From: CAYNEL01 sp964396225
GTDB taxonomy: Bacteria > Patescibacteriota > Minisyncoccia > Moranbacterales > UBA1568
Reading direction: 5' to 3'
DNA: 17,916 bases
Assembly (NCBI GenBank): GCA_964396225.1
Contig: CAYNEL010000016.1
Span: 1 to 17,916 of the forward strand
The position numbers and the translations under genes are program-made. Of the stretch, positions 17,652 to 17,916 are shown in pieces (within the stretch, counting starts at the first letter, position 1; each line of letters opens with the position of its first letter). The notes below the pieces were generated by a model, which saw only the letters and a list, made by a program, of their open reading frames with translations, made no database searches and was not told where the DNA came from.

Positions 17652-17693
17652 AAAAAAGAGAGGCGCCCGCGCCAGGATGGGCGCCGCGCTCTC
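17652..17693 (-). terminator. intrinsic terminator or attenuator in the operon leader
   Basis: On the minus strand GAGA-(4-base bulge)-GGCGCCC pairs with GGGCGCC-TCTC (17679-17693 with 17658-17668) around a 10-base loop, followed directly by TTTTTT (17652-17657). It lies about 160 bases after the predicted transcription start and about 45 bases before the first start codon, so it would end transcription before the operon unless it is bypassed. Confidence 0.7.
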
Positions 17694-17834
17694 GGGATTG
17701 ACTAGCGTTGCGGGATGTCAAAAGGGTCGGCGACTCTCGGGCGGAATGGGCGGACGGACATCAAGGGAAGAAAAGGGAGCCAAAGGGCGTCGAAGCCTGT
17801 TTTGGTGTGGTTTTGGGGCTTGGTGGTCGTTTTT
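17694..17834 (-). other. C/A-rich untranslated leader of the glycan operon
   Basis: The stretch between the promoter and the leader hairpin holds no convincing gene. As RNA it is rich in C and A and poor in G near 17780-17830 (for example ACCACCAAGCCCC), which suits little secondary structure and could serve as a Rho-loading site. A 19-codon frame (17702-17761, minus) stops just before the hairpin but has no Shine-Dalgarno sequence. Confidence 0.4.
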
Positions 17835-17856
17835 AAGGACGTTTTTTGACGTCCTT
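17835..17856. repeat. perfect 8-bp inverted repeat over the predicted transcription start
   Basis: AAGGACGT (17835-17842) and ACGTCCTT (17849-17856) flank a 6-base spacer. The predicted start of the leftward transcript (about 17852) falls inside the right arm, so the repeat would not be transcribed whole. A DNA-level protein-binding site is therefore as likely as an RNA hairpin. Confidence 0.55.
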
Positions 17857-17858
17857 GG

Positions 17859-17887
17859 ATAATAGGCTGATTGGCCTATTTTGTCAA
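17859..17887 (-). promoter_or_regulatory. sigma70-like promoter of the glycan operon
   Basis: Minus strand: consensus -35 TTGACA (17882-17887), a 17-base spacer, and -10 TATTAT (17859-17864; one mismatch). This is the best promoter in the window and lies upstream of the first operon gene. The predicted start is near 17852, leaving a leader of about 200-245 bases. Confidence 0.8.
17861..17880. promoter_or_regulatory. candidate operator: inverted repeat inside the promoter spacer
   Basis: AATAGGC (17861-17867) and GCCTATT (17874-17880) form a perfect 7-bp inverted repeat with a 6-base centre. It fills the spacer and overlaps the -10 hexamer, the position expected for a repressor site. No regulator gene is visible in the window. 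Confidence 0.5.
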
Positions 17888-17916
17888 GTTCTCTGGACAA
17901 AATGAGGAGGGTGGAC

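Noticed and set aside
14810..17701. 963-codon open frame on the plus strand
   Set aside because: It is antisense to the giant fusion gene, whose minus frame has intact motifs of several families. The plus translation is rich in E, D, G, R and H with no recognisable domain, as expected for the mirror of high-GC coding DNA.
17702..17761. 19-codon frame in the leader as an attenuation peptide
   Set aside because: It stops close to the hairpin, but there is no Shine-Dalgarno sequence and no run of a single regulatory codon, so I do not call it a gene.
17718..17900. 60-codon minus frame at the right end
   Set aside because: It spans the promoter and both inverted repeats and has no Shine-Dalgarno sequence or recognisable content.
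1..17916. CRISPR arrays, tRNA or rRNA genes, insertion sequences, attachment sites
   Set aside because: I looked for regular direct repeats, cloverleaf-like segments and transposase motifs on both strands and saw none.

Overview
The window reads as a bacterial chromosome segment with about 60% or higher GC in most places. Every gene I can support lies on the minus strand. It looks like one envelope or surface-glycan locus read from right to left, followed by a separately transcribed glycoside hydrolase-like gene and an acyl-CoA synthetase gene that runs off the left edge. Sigma70-like promoters and intrinsic terminators indicate a bacterium, and TGA is used as a stop. An ADP-forming acetyl-CoA synthetase, GT-C membrane glycosyltransferases and a giant fused glycosyltransferase would suit an uncultivated lineage such as Patescibacteria, but this placement is a weak inference.

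Right end (17609-17916): a regulatory region for the leftward operon. It holds a near-consensus promoter (TTGACA-N17-TATTAT) with a perfect inverted repeat in its spacer, a second inverted repeat over the predicted transcription start, a C/A-rich leader of about 200 nt, and an intrinsic-terminator-like hairpin just before the first gene. This suggests attenuation or antitermination of the operon.

Operon (17608 to 3534, nine genes, gaps from -4 to 51 bp). The first gene encodes a single chain of about 1670 residues. It joins a DPM1-like GT2, a cellulose-synthase/XagB-like membrane GT2, a low-complexity linker, a Wzx/MOP-type flippase and a GT4 glycosyltransferase. Next come a SAF-domain Rossmann dehydrogenase (COG4091-like), three tandem GT2 paralogues, a NodB-type polysaccharide deacetylase, an APH-like small-molecule kinase, and two polytopic GT-C (GT39-like) glycosyltransferases coupled by an ATGA overlap. 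A strong terminator follows at 3501-3528. The middle three genes (6773-9541) are visibly lower in GC and may have been acquired separately.

Left part: a promoter at 3454-3482 drives a membrane-anchored TIM-barrel glycoside hydrolase-like protein with a C-terminal carboxypeptidase-regulatory-like domain. A hairpin terminator then precedes an ADP-forming acetyl-CoA synthetase (alpha-beta fusion), which lacks only its last few residues at position 1.

Proposed working model (inference): the DPM1-like module makes polyprenyl-phosphate-sugar donors. The GT-C enzymes use these on the outer face. The CESA/XagB-like, GT4 and small GT2 enzymes build the glycan on the cytoplasmic side and the fused flippase moves it across. 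The deacetylase, kinase and dehydrogenase modify or supply sugars, and the hydrolase may trim the product.
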